Positions 26,453 through 36,700 of a stretch of DNA of 64,000 nucleotides are shown here, in pieces. The DNA is from CAWGXG01 sp963826505 (GTDB lineage: Bacteria > Chloroflexota > Anaerolineae > Aggregatilineales > Aggregatilineaceae). A program made the position numbers and the translations under genes. The stretch covers positions 62,001 to 126,000 of the forward strand of contig CAWGXG010000003.1 in NCBI GenBank assembly GCA_963826505.1, in the 5' to 3' direction. Position 1 is the stretch's first letter; the number at the start of each line of letters is the position of its first letter. The notes under the pieces are model-generated. The model did no database searches. It saw only the letters and a program-made list of their open reading frames with translations, and was not told the DNA's origin.

Positions 26453-27797
26453 CCCGCCTGTGAGGCCATCCCGCTCGAAGGTCAACAGGTAGCCCGCGCT
26501 CAATATGCGCGCGGTGTTGCCGCTGACGCCCATGCTGCCCCCCACCATACGCGATAACTCGTAATCGTCGCGCGGGATCGTCGCCAGGCGCACAGGCGCG
26601 AAATCCTGCGCCGGGGGAATCGGCGCGGCGGAAATACCCGGATCGGGGGCATCCTGGGAGGCGAGCACGCGGCTGGCATAGACCAGCGCGGAGCCATCCG
26701 GCAGCAAGGCCCCACCCATCATCACGTCATAGCGCCAGGGCGCGCCGTATGGACTTTGCCCGATCGCGTAGTCCCGCTCGTCCACGATCGCGCTCATATC
26801 GATCAGTGGCGTGACCGTCCCGTCCGGTACGCTGACCAGCCGCGCGATGAGCTGCGGCTGCCGGGACGCGAAGTTCCCGTCCACATCCAGTACGATCACC
26901 CCGCTGCCATCCGGCAGCCACGCCAGCCCGTCGGGCACGGCGGTCAGGTGCTCCCAGGTCCAGGCGGGCATCCCCGTACGGTTCATTTCCGCCCATGACG
27001 CCAGCTGGCTCACTTCTCCACCCGGCAGATCCACCAGCCAGATTCCCGTCGTCTCCGACTTGATCGGATAGGGCCGCACCAGAACGGCCATCCGGCTGCC
27101 ATCCGGCGTGATCTGTGCACTGCCATTCAGCAAGTAGGTACCGGGCAAGTTATATACGGGGAGCGGCGTCGACACGATGCTGCTGAAATCCGCGACCAGC
27201 TCCGGCTGCCCAGCCGGACGCCCATCGTCCCCTGCTGCGATACGGTACAGCCCGTTCAAAGACCCGTCTTCAAGGCGCTGAGTACGGAAGAAATACAGGT
27301 CGCCGGTAGACGGATCCCAGGTGGGCGTGAGATCGAGCAGCGCCAGATTCGTTCCCAAGAACTTTGTCAACGCCGTCGTCGGTGAGATTGGTGTAACTGC
27401 CGTCCGCCAGATCGAGCAGCCACAGGTCCGACTCAAGCATGTAGCGGACCACATCGTTATGCAGGATCAGCATATCGCTGCTGGGCGCCCACGAGAGATC
27501 GGTCGGCCTCAGTCCTTCAGGCCACACGAAACACTCGACCTTGAGGGTATCAAACTGCCCGGAACACGTCCCGTCGCTGCGATTATTCCACGCCAGGTGG
27601 TTGCCGTCGGGCGACAGCCGCGCCGTGAGCGGGTCGATCTGCATGCGGAACAAGTCACCTACCCGGTCTAGGTTGAGATAGCCCGTCAGTTTCCAACCGG
27701 GGAGGGCGTCCGCGCCGCCGCCAGACTGCGCGCCCGCGGGCAGCACGGCGACGCACAACATCACCAGCAAGACAAGCGATATCCCTACACATTTCAT
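26432..27797 (-). pseudogene. Secreted PD40/TolB-like beta-propeller protein, frameshifted
   Basis: About 450 residues when joined. It has a signal peptide (ISLVLLVMLCVAVLPAGAQ), then PD40-like blades: ARLSPDGNHLAWNNRSDG, LSWAPSSDMLILHND, and after the shift PTWDPSTGDLYFFRTQ, ITPDGSRMAVLVRPY and LAWLPDGSGVIVLDVDG. The frame breaks near 27330-27370: one frame reads DDGVDKVLGNESG and the other TKFLGTNLALLDLTPTWD, so a one-base indel joins them. ATG 27797 follows a GGGG ribosome site. Function is not known; such propellers often bind glycans or proteins outside the cell. Confidence 0.82.
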
Positions 27798-28101
27798 TGC
27801 CTGTTTTCCCCTTTCTTTGGCATAGGTATATTTCAATTGTCTCCCAATGGGATCGCAAAGCAAATCCGTGGACAGACCCGCTCCAAAAACGGGTGGCGCG
27901 TTGCGTGGACAGCTAGCGCACAAACGTGAACTGCTTAAGACACAGCATGCGATCCAGCGCCGCCGCACCTGCCGTTATTTCCCAAAAGGTGCTGAATTTG
28001 TCATTTTGCCTCATTTTGTCACTGACTTGCACCCTCACATCGGCTATAATGTGGGATATCGCACCCTTCTTTTTGGATAATGAGGGATACATACGGCTCG
28101 C
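27798..28101. promoter_or_regulatory. Divergent intergenic region with a plus-strand -10 box
   Basis: 304 bases between divergent secreted-protein genes. TATAAT lies at 28045-28050 on the plus strand, 51 bases before the lipoprotein start; its -35 box is weak. The stretch near 27990-28020 has CATTTTG-type repeats. No gene is evident. Confidence 0.4.
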
Positions 28102-28920
28102 ATGCGGCAGTTCTCCTGGCGGTGGTTGTGGATCTGGTTGGGAGTTCTGGTGGCGGGGTGTGGTCAATTTTGGTCTTCCGAAAGGCAGCCTGCTCCCCCG
28201 CCCGAACCTACGCAACAGCCTTTGCAGGGTTATACCCTGCTGCCTGCTGTCCTCACGCCAAGTCTGTGGCCCACCAACACGGCTACCCCGCTCTTCACGG
28301 CGGACAGCGCCGGGACGATGCTCTCGCCGCTGGCCATGTACCTGCGCGTGACGGGGCCGGCCTGTTATGAAACTCCGCTAGGAAGTCTGGTGTGCCTGGG
28401 GCAGGTCGTCAACCTGCTCGATGAGGCTGTCGAGCAGGTAACCGTCGAAGTACAGCTTGTCGGGCGCGACGGGCTGACGCTCACCACCAAACAGGCTATG
28501 CTGGCGCGTTGGCTGCTGCCATCGGGGGCCAATGGACCGTACCGCGTGCTGTTCGACAGCCTGCCGGAGGGGTATGTTGCAGCGCGTCCGCTGGTGACTT
28601 ACGGCCAGATCGCCGTGAATCCGTCGGCGCGCTATGCCACGCTGTCACTGCAAGCCGTCTCCGGGCGGTTCGTGATCGATCAATACGAGATCGCGCTGTC
28701 GCTGATGAACAAAGGCGCCGATTCGGTGGGGCAGATTATCGTGACGATGGTTCTGATGGATGGCAAAGGTCAGGTGACCGGGTTCCGCCAAGTCTATCTT
28801 GGCAACGATCACCACCTGGAGCCGGGCGAATCGATGGCGCTGACGCTGCGGGTGATCCCACAGGGGCCGAATACGGTTGCCTACGATGCCTTTGCGGAAG
28901 GGTACGTGATGCAGCGTTGA
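28102..28920 (+). CDS. Lipoprotein of unknown function (FxLYD-like)
   Basis: 272 residues. A signal sequence ends in the lipobox VLVAGC, so Cys20 would be lipidated and the protein anchored outside the membrane. A Pro/Thr-rich linker follows, then two repeats of similar beta domains: VCLGQVVNLLDEAVEQVTVEV with AARPLVTYGQI, and RFVIDQYEIALSLMNKGADS with NTVAYDAFAEGYV. These resemble FxLYD-type domains found in Chloroflexota surface proteins. Ligand and role are unknown. Confidence 0.75.
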   Translation: MRQFSWRWLWIWLGVLVAGCGQFWSSERQPAPPPEPTQQPLQGYTLLPAVLTPSLWPTNTATPLFTADSAGTMLSPLAMYLRVTGPACYETPLGSLVCLGQVVNLLDEAVEQVTVEVQLVGRDGLTLTTKQAMLARWLLPSGANGPYRVLFDSLPEGYVAARPLVTYGQIAVNPSARYATLSLQAVSGRFVIDQYEIALSLMNKGADSVGQIIVTMVLMDGKGQVTGFRQVYLGNDHHLEPGESMALTLRVIPQGPNTVAYDAFAEGYVMQR

Positions 28921-28927
28921 GCGCGCG

Positions 28928-30301
28928 TCAGGGGCGGGGCGGCAAATCGACCTCGGACTGCACCGCCACACCGGGGAACAGCCTATCCATATCATCGGGC
29001 AGAAAGGCGCGCACCGTGTCCGCTGTGAGCGCGTTGGCCGTGCAGATGGCACGGTACAGGTCCGCGCTGGGACGGCGAGTACGTTCTTGTGTCACCGGGT
29101 CGCAGCCGAACAGCCCAAATCGGAACTGCGGATCATAGCCCTCGGCCCATTCGAAGTTATCCAGCAGTGACCAGAAGAAATAGCCCTTCACCTGATAATT
29201 GAAGTTGACGGCCTGCCACAGGCTGCGGATGCTGCGCACCAGGAACAGCGGGCGCAGCGCGTCGTCGGCATCGGGAATGCCGTTTTCGGTGACGAAGATC
29301 GGGATGTCGGTGCGCTCGCCCAGCCAGCGAATCTGTTCGAACAACCCCTCCGGCCAGATTTCGCCGACGCTGTCCGGCCCCAGGATGCCATCCGAAGGGC
29401 GGCGCTGTTGGACGAATAGCTGGCGGACCGCCCGCGGACTGAAGCCGACCTCAAAACGGTAGTAGTAATTCAGCCCGATCCAGTCCAGCGTGCCGCGCGC
29501 CTGCGGAACGTGGACGGTGTGGCGCGGGAGCTTCAAGACGCCCGTCAGCAGCGCATCGACGAAGGCCTGATTGTACACCTGCCGGACAAGGTTACGGGCC
29601 GGAGTGTGGAGCAATGCCGGGCGGCGCGGCACGAGACTGACCTGGTGCTTGGCGAAGCCGATCTGCGCGCCCGGCTGCGCCTCTTTGATAGCCGCATAAG
29701 CGGCAGCATGGCCGCGCAGCAAATTTTCGACGACGCGCAGGGTGCGGCCCAGGTGTTTCTGCCCGGGCGGGAAATTCCCCATCAGGTAGCCGTGCGTGGC
29801 GTAGACCAGCGGCTCGTTGATGGTACACCACAGGCTGGCCGACGCGCCTAACGCTTCGGCCACGATCTGCGCGAACGCGGCGAAATGATCGATGGTCTCG
29901 GGATTGGTCCAGCCGCCGCGCTCGCTGATCCACAGCGGATCGGTGAAGTGGTGCAGCGTAATGAGCGGCTCCATCCGGCGCGCCCGCAGCGCGGCGATCA
30001 TGTCTGCGTAATGCGCCAGCGCGGACTCGTCATAGCGCCCCGGCTCTGGCTCGATGCGGCTCCATTCCACCGAAAAGCGATGCGTGTTGTTACCCAGCCA
30101 TGCCGCCCGGTCGAAGTCTTCCACATAGCGCCCATTCCACCAATCGCAGGCCAGCCCGGCGCGCTGATCCTGGAAGATGTGACCGGGCGTCTCTTCCCAG
30201 GCAGCCCAGGTGTTATTCGTCTGGCTGCCCTCAACCTGGTGCGCCGCCGTAGCCGTTCCCCACAGGAAACCCGGTGGAAATGTGAGCGCAAAATCGACCA
30301 T
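28928..30301 (-). CDS. GH1 beta-glucosidase/beta-glycosidase
   Basis: 457 residues, the usual GH1 length, no signal peptide. The acid/base Glu163 lies in TINEP and the nucleophile Glu339 in FVTENGIPD. FLWGTATAAHQVEG at the start and FFWSLLDNFEWAEGYDPQFR near the end are sugar-binding blocks. It hydrolyses beta-linked gluco-, galacto- or fuco-oligosaccharides in the cytosol. It follows the Nudix gene by 26 bases on the same strand. Confidence 0.93.
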   Translation of the reverse strand: MVDFALTFPPGFLWGTATAAHQVEGSQTNNTWAAWEETPGHIFQDQRAGLACDWWNGRYVEDFDRAAWLGNNTHRFSVEWSRIEPEPGRYDESALAHYADMIAALRARRMEPLITLHHFTDPLWISERGGWTNPETIDHFAAFAQIVAEALGASASLWCTINEPLVYATHGYLMGNFPPGQKHLGRTLRVVENLLRGHAAAYAAIKEAQPGAQIGFAKHQVSLVPRRPALLHTPARNLVRQVYNQAFVDALLTGVLKLPRHTVHVPQARGTLDWIGLNYYYRFEVGFSPRAVRQLFVQQRRPSDGILGPDSVGEIWPEGLFEQIRWLGERTDIPIFVTENGIPDADDALRPLFLVRSIRSLWQAVNFNYQVKGYFFWSLLDNFEWAEGYDPQFRFGLFGCDPVTQERTRRPSADLYRAICTANALTADTVRAFLPDDMDRLFPGVAVQSEVDLPPRP

Positions 30302-30327
30302 ACTCTGAGTGTCCTCGTATAGTGTGG

Positions 30328-30867
30328 CTAATCCCCCGGCGGCGCGGCGTCCGTCAGCTTACCTTGTACGAGGCTGCGCGCCAGGTAAAGCCCGGCGATC
30401 CATGTCGAATCGCGCAGACGTCCATCCGCGATCACGGATTCGAAGCCCTCGAACGGCACGCGCTCAATTGTGATCTGGTAGATTTCGTCGCCCATTTTGC
30501 GCGACGGCATCAGGTTGCGCGCCAAAAACAGGTGCACCGTCCAGATCGCATGCCGTGACAGCGGCTGCAGCGCGCCCAACGGAAACAGCACATCCGCCTT
30601 ATAGCCGATCTCCTCTTGCAGTTCGCGATTGGCGGCTTCGGCGGGATCTTCCCCGACCTCGACCGCCCCGGCGGGCAGCGTCAGCACGCGTTGACCGTTG
30701 GTAACGGCCGGTTCGTGGATGAACAGCACTTCGCCCGCGTAATTGATCGGGATGATCGCCACGCCCGGACTGGACTCGACGAACGGTTCATCGTTATAGC
30801 CCGTCCACAGGCTAAGCCATTTGTGTTGGGCGATCAGGCGGTTGGCAGTGTGCGCTGGTTCTGGCAT
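30328..30867 (-). CDS. Nudix hydrolase (ADP-sugar pyrophosphatase-like)
   Basis: 179 residues. The Nudix box is complete: GAVEVGEDPAEAANRELQEE plus IG (about 67-88). The upstream layout (VAIIPINYAGEVLFIHEP) resembles ADP-ribose/ADP-sugar pyrophosphatases. The product is cytosolic and cleaves a nucleoside diphosphate linked to another group. It is the first of a two-gene unit with GH1. The exact substrate is unknown. Confidence 0.9.
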   Translation of the reverse strand: MPEPAHTANRLIAQHKWLSLWTGYNDEPFVESSPGVAIIPINYAGEVLFIHEPAVTNGQRVLTLPAGAVEVGEDPAEAANRELQEEIGYKADVLFPLGALQPLSRHAIWTVHLFLARNLMPSRKMGDEIYQITIERVPFEGFESVIADGRLRDSTWIAGLYLARSLVQGKLTDAAPPGD

Positions 30868-30898
30868 GATGTGATCCTCTTTGCACCCAGCGGAGGGT

Positions 30899-30950
30899 GA
30901 TCAGCGATCAGGAAAAGCTGGCTCTCCGCTGATCGTTGGTGACTGATCGC
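30899..30950. repeat. Dispersed CAGCGRTCAG repeat pair with inverted arm
   Basis: GATCAGCG at 30899-30906 is matched by CGCTGATC at 30927-30934, and further GATC-containing copies follow. The same core occurs in other intergenic spots (12116, 13687, 24121). Confidence 0.4.
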
Positions 30951-30961
30951 CGTTCGCTCCC

Positions 30962-31675
30962 TTATTCTGCGCCATCGTAAAGGGCGTCCGCGAACACCTG
31001 CCGCGCGCCCGTATCGACGTAGCCTAACGTATCGGCCAGCTCTTGCGAGGCGGAGTTGTCGTCTTCCACCAGGTAGAGCGGCGTGCGCCCGCTCTCTAGC
31101 ACGGCCTGCGTCACATCCGATACCACGCTCGATCCCCAGCCGCGCCGCCGCGCTGGGGCATCAGTATGGACGTAGATTTCTGCGAAGCTGGGACTTTGCC
31201 AGTTGACACCCGCTACCGCGCCCATCCCATTGGATGCGATCACGCTGCGCGGAGTCTTGTCGTGTGATGCTTCCCGCCGCACCAGGACGTTGATCGCCGG
31301 GTGGAAGCGGCGCACGTCGAGCCGGTAAATGTGCAGGTAGCGCACATGACTGAGCGCCAGCACATCCTGCACGTACGGAATCTGCTGGGCATTGGCGAAA
31401 AAGAGATAGGGACGGCTCGGCGTCAGCGCGCGATGAACCAGCGCGGCGGCACAGGCCGGACCCGTGCAACTCAACGTGATCAGCGGACGAAACAGATCGA
31501 TTCCAGTCTGGAAAACGCCCACGAACCCGGCAACCCGCCCGGCCTCATCCCCGTAGGTGTAGAGCGCCGAGCGGGCGGGATCGTGAAACAGCGCATAATA
31601 GGCCGTTGGAGCGTCTGCCGGGCTGGAGTTGTCCAGCAGGTGACGCACCTGGGTGCGTTGGGCATGGATCGACAT
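30962..31675 (-). CDS. GNAT-family N-acetyltransferase
   Basis: 237 residues. The C-terminal half carries the acetyl-CoA layout: SPSFAEIYVHTDAPARRRGWGSS with the R/Q-x-x-G-x-G/A loop, then PLYLVEDDNSASQELADTLG. This is the FR47/GNAT type. The N-terminal half is less conserved. Substrate unknown. It lies 18 bases after asnS on the same strand and is probably cotranscribed. Confidence 0.8.
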   Translation of the reverse strand: MSIHAQRTQVRHLLDNSSPADAPTAYYALFHDPARSALYTYGDEAGRVAGFVGVFQTGIDLFRPLITLSCTGPACAAALVHRALTPSRPYLFFANAQQIPYVQDVLALSHVRYLHIYRLDVRRFHPAINVLVRREASHDKTPRSVIASNGMGAVAGVNWQSPSFAEIYVHTDAPARRRGWGSSVVSDVTQAVLESGRTPLYLVEDDNSASQELADTLGYVDTGARQVFADALYDGAE

Positions 31676-31693
31676 CAGCGTATGTGGCCCGCC

Positions 31694-33031
31694 TTACGGG
31701 TACAGCCGGTTGAGCATGCGCGCGTACGGCACCGTCTCGCGGATGTGCGGCAGCCCGCAAATCCAGGCGACGGTACGCTCCACACCCAGGCCAAAACCTG
31801 AGTGCGGCACGCTGCCATAACGGCGCAAATCAAGATACCATTTGTAATTCTCAGGATCGATGCCGATCTCGGCGACGCGCTGCTGGATCAGATCGCTGTC
31901 GTAAATGCGCTCGCTGCCGCCGGTGATTTCGCCGTAACCCTCTGGGGCCAGCAAGTCGGTGCTGCGGCAGACTTCCGGACGACCTTCGACGGGCTGCATG
32001 TAGAAAGCTTTGGAGGCGGTCGGGTAGTTGTAAACGAAGACAGGCCGGTCGAACATTTCCGCGATGGCCGTTTCGTGCGGGGACCCGAAATCGCCGCCCC
32101 ACTCGATCGCCAGCTCGGCCCGTCGCTCCGGATCGTCGATGGTGGGCAGCAGGGCCTGCAAACGCTCGACTGCGTCATCATATGAAATGCGCGGGAAAGG
32201 CGGCTTGATATTTTCCAGGCGCGAGGTGTCGCGCTCCAGGATAGCCAGCTCAGCGCGGTGTTTTTGTAGGACGGTCTGCACGATGGCGCTGACAAACTGT
32301 TCTTCCATCGCCATCAGGTCTTCCAGGTTGAAGAACGCCATCTCCGGCTCCACCATCCAGAATTCCATCAGGTGGCGGCGAGTCTTCGATTTTTCGGCGC
32401 GGAAGGTCGGCCCGAAGCAGTAGACTTTGCCGAAGGCGGCCATGTTGGCTTCGTTATAGAGCTGGCCGGTTTGCGCCAGGAAGGCGGGCACGCCGTAATA
32501 ATCGATCTCGAACAGCGTGGTCGTGTTCTCACCGGCGGCGGGCGTGAGGATGGGCGTGTCGATCAGCGTGTAGCCGTGATCGTCGAGCCAGTTGCGAATG
32601 GTGTTGATGATCGTCGCCCGGATGCGCAGGATCGCCCATTGGCGCGAGGAACGCACCCACAGATGCCGGTTGTCCATCAGAAACTCGACGCCGTGCTCCT
32701 TGGGCTGGATCGGGTATTCTTCGGCGACCTGGATGACTTGCAGGTCTTTGATCCCGATCTCGAAGCCGCCCGGCGTGCCGGGCGCGCGCTCGTCGGCCCG
32801 TACGCTGCCCGTCACGACCACCGAAGATTCCTGCGTCAGCGCCTGAATCTGAGTGAAGACAGCTTCGGGCAGTTCTTTCTTGAAGGCCACACATTGCGCG
32901 ACGCCGGTGCCATCACGCACCAGCAGAAACTGGAGCCGCCCCTTATCAGTGCGATTGTAGACCCATCCACGCACCGTTACATCCTGCCCATCATATTGGG
33001 CAATGTCACCAATCTGGATCACTGTAGCCAC
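31694..33031 (-). CDS. asnS: Asparaginyl-tRNA synthetase
   Basis: 445 residues, a class IIb synthetase that charges tRNA-Asn. An N-terminal OB-fold (VTVRGWVYNRTDKGRLQFLL) binds the anticodon. The catalytic domain has motif 2 (CFGPTFRAEKSKTRRHLMEF) and motif 3 (GFGLGVERTVAWICG). Active-site residues for Asn rather than Asp selection (for example PTASKAFYM, typical of AsnRS) support AsnS. A strong promoter lies 43 bases upstream of the start on the minus strand. Confidence 0.93.
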   Translation of the reverse strand: MATVIQIGDIAQYDGQDVTVRGWVYNRTDKGRLQFLLVRDGTGVAQCVAFKKELPEAVFTQIQALTQESSVVVTGSVRADERAPGTPGGFEIGIKDLQVIQVAEEYPIQPKEHGVEFLMDNRHLWVRSSRQWAILRIRATIINTIRNWLDDHGYTLIDTPILTPAAGENTTTLFEIDYYGVPAFLAQTGQLYNEANMAAFGKVYCFGPTFRAEKSKTRRHLMEFWMVEPEMAFFNLEDLMAMEEQFVSAIVQTVLQKHRAELAILERDTSRLENIKPPFPRISYDDAVERLQALLPTIDDPERRAELAIEWGGDFGSPHETAIAEMFDRPVFVYNYPTASKAFYMQPVEGRPEVCRSTDLLAPEGYGEITGGSERIYDSDLIQQRVAEIGIDPENYKWYLDLRRYGSVPHSGFGLGVERTVAWICGLPHIRETVPYARMLNRLYP

Positions 33032-33073
33032 ACAAACCGTCCTTAATTGTATGCTATAATGTGAACGGGACGT

Positions 33074-33102
33074 ATTCTAGCTTGCGCCGTACGGACGGTC
33101 AA
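33074..33102 (-). promoter_or_regulatory. Sigma-70-type promoter of asnS
   Basis: On the minus strand TTGACC (33102-33097) is followed after exactly 17 bases by TAGAAT (33079-33074). It points at asnS. Confidence 0.7.
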
Positions 33103-33161
33103 ACCGGGCCGGGCAATATTCTAGATGTTTCTATTTTGAAAGAATTTTATTATCCTTTTGC

Positions 33162-33189
33162 TTTGCGCATAAAAAGCTAGTGATATAAT
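33162..33189 (+). promoter_or_regulatory. Probable promoter for the 115-residue hypothetical gene
   Basis: TTTGCG (33162-33167) and TATAAT (33184-33189) are 16 bases apart in a strongly AT-rich stretch. It points at the gene starting at 33261. Confidence 0.5.
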
Positions 33190-33260
33190 AGAGCTATAGA
33201 GGCTGTTAGAATCACGACGTATCCGCAGACAGCGCATTATTCATCAGGAGGAAACCCCCT

Positions 33261-33608
33261 ATGACCGGCACCGCACCATCCTTTATCGAGATGGAACTGC
33301 GGTCTAACGATACGCGGCGACATTGGTCTCCGTCGTCCCAGCAATATGCACCCGCCGACGTGTTAGTGAGTTACCTGGCAGATGGCTGGCTGTTCAGCCC
33401 GGTGGTTGGGCTCGAAGAGCATTTCCACGCCGGGATACGGCGCGTCGATGTGTACCATTTCGAGATGATCAAAGAAGGTCAATCTCAGGTACTGCCGGTG
33501 CAAAGCAACCCTGTCGTACGCCGCCTGCTGCACCAGTATCAACTGCGTGTTGTACTGCTCAAGCGGGATGCCGTCCGGCTGGAGGACGATAAGGTTATTC
33601 AGGCTTAG
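33261..33608 (+). CDS. Small hypothetical protein
   Basis: 115 residues, soluble. ATG 33261 follows CAGGAGGAAA, a strong ribosome site. The middle (VDVYHFEMIKEGQSQVLPV) and the end (YQLRVVLLKRDAVRLEDDKV) read as a small alpha/beta protein. No family recognised. It has its own promoter and lies between asnS and the convergent YfhO-flippase gene. Confidence 0.75.
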   Translation: MTGTAPSFIEMELRSNDTRRHWSPSSQQYAPADVLVSYLADGWLFSPVVGLEEHFHAGIRRVDVYHFEMIKEGQSQVLPVQSNPVVRRLLHQYQLRVVLLKRDAVRLEDDKVIQA

Positions 33609-33745
33609 CTGCGTTCAATCGGGCGTCCCACGACCTTTGCCAGCCCTGCTCTTGCTGGGCCAATGTGTGGTAAGTTATGGGATGTAGACCGTTCATTTCG
33701 AATACGTTGTCCGGCTAGTCCGGATATTTTTGTCTTTAGGGCGCG

Positions 33746-36700
33746 TTATGAGAGCGGTTCCACACTCGGGCGGCCAGTCGTCATCCATCGTCGCAGCCGC
33801 CCAGGCAGCAACCGCCCGATGCGTTCGGCTTCGTCCGGTGTGAAGGGCCGCAGGATGACCAACGCCGCCCCGTACACGACCGGCGACAGAATCACCCCGG
33901 CCAGCGGTGCCGCCTGCCACACCCCCACCAACACCACCAACAATCCCAACGCGGCCAGGGCCGGACGCCACAACGCGCGCTCCCAGCGCATCGCGCCGAT
34001 CTCCTGGTGGATGATCCAGTAGAAGGATACGAACAACGCGCCTTCCGAGAAGATCGTAATCACGGCGGCGGCGCGGTAGCTGTAGGCGGGCAGCAGCAAA
34101 AGATTCGTGATCAAGTTGAAGGCCACGCCCACCGCGAACGCGATCGTCAGCGTGCGCTGGCGATCGAGCGCCACGATCACGTAATTGGTGACGCTGTTGA
34201 TCCAGCCGATGGGAATGCTCCAGATCATGATCTGGAGCGCAATGCCGCCCGCCGGGAGATATTCCGCCCCGCCCAGCATGTGGATCAGCGGCTCGGCGAT
34301 GAAGGTCGTCACGACGGCAACCGGCAGCGCCGTCATGACCAGCAACTTGACGGCCAGCGTGTAATTGCGCTTGAGGCCCGGACGGTCTTCGTGGGCCTGG
34401 CGTGCCATGACGGGCAGCAGCGCCATCGTCAAAAAGGCGGGGATGATGTTCAGCGCGTCCAGCCATTTGTAGGCCGTGGAATACTGCCCGACGACCGTGT
34501 TGCCGTTGATGGCTTCCATCAGCACCACGTCGATTTTGAAGAAGACCGTCGCCAGCAGGTGATTGAGCATCAGCGGCCAGCTTTCGCCCAACATGTGCCG
34601 CATCAACACGCGTTCCAGGCGCTGGTGGAAGAAATCGCGCACCAGCGGGCGCGCTAGCCAGGCCAGCACGCCCAGCGTCACCAGATTGGTGATGACCGCA
34701 CCGCCCGCCAGCCCAACCACGCCCCAACCGAGCAGCAGCGTCGCCAGCCCCACGGTGACTTTCACGATCGTGCTGATCGTCGTGATCGCGGCAGGGAATT
34801 CCGCCTTTTCGAAGGCGTAAAACAGCGCGGTCAGCCCGGTGCTGATGCTGTTGGGCAGCAGCCCGGCGTACAGCAGCACGATCGCGGCAATGGCCTCCGG
34901 TTCCAGGGCAGGACTCACCGCCGCCTGCCGGGTCACCAGGAAGACCACCAGCAGCGGCACGCCGATGATCGCCAGTCCCAGGCGCAGCAGCGTCGTGTTG
35001 AACAGGTAGCGCCCGGCTTCGTCGCGATGGCGGGCGACCTCGCGCATTAGGAACGTGTTGAGCCCGAAATTGGTCAGGATGTCGAACCAGCCAAAGATCA
35101 CGATGGCGTAGTAGTACACGCCCGCGTTGGCCGGGCCGAGCATGCGCAGCATGATAAACGCGAACGCGAAATCGATGCCCCGGTTGAACAGGTTGAGGAT
35201 GATCGGCGCGAGGCTGTTCTTGGCAATGCGTTTGGCGCTGTCGGACTCGCTCTCCTGGCGGTAGAAGCGCCGCCACAGCCACAGCATCAGCATGAAGATG
35301 ATCAGCATTCCGCTCAAGAACGACAGAAACGCGCCGACCTGGAAGCTCGACGGGCTGTAACGGAAGCGCACTGTCCACGGCCCCGGCTCCAGGATCACAC
35401 CCCGGAAATTGCCGTTGACGAGGTGGATATCCACCTCGGTTTCGGCGTCTTCCCCCGTGCCTTGCGGACGGACAAAAGCTTTCCAGCCGGGGTATTCGCT
35501 ATCGGCCAGCACCAGCCATGACGGCTGGTCAACGCTGACGTCGATCAGGACTTCGTTCGCGCCGTAGTGCGTGATGACGGCGGGACCGGGATCGGCTTCC
35601 TGGTCGTGGGTGGGCCATGTGTACACCAGATCGCAGCCCGCGCTGCCGGAGAAATCCTCGATCACCACGCGGCGCGGGTCGGCCGTGAAATCTGGGCTGT
35701 TGACGATCGTGGCGAAGGAATCCGGCGTCGCGCCGCACAGCTCCTCGGTGAGATCGAGATAGGGCAGCGTGTAAGCGCGCGGCAGGGCGTCCAGGTTTTC
35801 GTATATTTTGACCGCGCCGTCGACGTAGGCTTCCCGCAGATTCAGCGATTCGGCGTCTTCGATCACATAGTCCGTGACGATGTAACGCACGTTGAGCAAG
35901 TCCAGCAGCGGTGACGCCACCGCCGGGACCTGATCCCACTGGATCGGCGCGATGCGGTTGTGGCCGAGTTCGTCCTGCGGGGCGATGAGCGCCATGAACT
36001 GTGCGTACTGCTTGGGGATCATGCTGTCGTAGCCGCGCACGTCCTGCAAGCCATAGCGCCACGTGCTGTTAGCGTGCAGCGGACTTTTGCCGAAATTGAC
36101 GGTGGTGTAGCGGAACGGCTCAACGCCGGTCTGTTGTTCTTGCAGCCACGTTACGGCGGGCGGCGTATAGTCCAGCCACGCCGGATCGGCGGATGGGTTG
36201 AAATCCCACCCGGCGATCATCAGGTCGCCCGCGATCACGATCACGGCCAGCGCTTCCCAGGCGGGAATCGCGCCCACTCGGCGCGGCAGCGCGAGGCGCG
36301 TCCGGCTCAGCCGGATCACAATGCCTGCCGCGATCAGGAAGATGCCCAACAGCAGCACGTTCCAGAATTCCATGCTGTAGAAGGTGCGCGCGTCCGGGAA
36401 GGCCAGCGACGCTTTCGCCAGCCCGTCGAAAAGTCGTTGGATGCCCGGTTCAAAGGTCGAGTATGCGGCGCGGCTGATCCCTAAACCCGCCAGGACGATC
36501 ACGCCCAACGCGATCAGCCCGCTGCCGGTCCAGGTGATTAGGCGGGACGGGCGATGTTGCTCGCGGGCGCGGCTGAGCGCGTCCGCACCGTAGGCGGCCA
36601 GGGCGGCCACCACGAACGTCAGCGGCCACACCCAGCGGAACGGCGTGTGCAACTGGTTGAGGTTGGGGAAGGCGTAATACAACACGGCGTAGGTGGGCAG

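Noticed and set aside
33693..35378. A 561-residue minus-strand frame
   Set aside because: It overlaps the flippase half in another frame and is Arg/His/Gly-rich without domain features.
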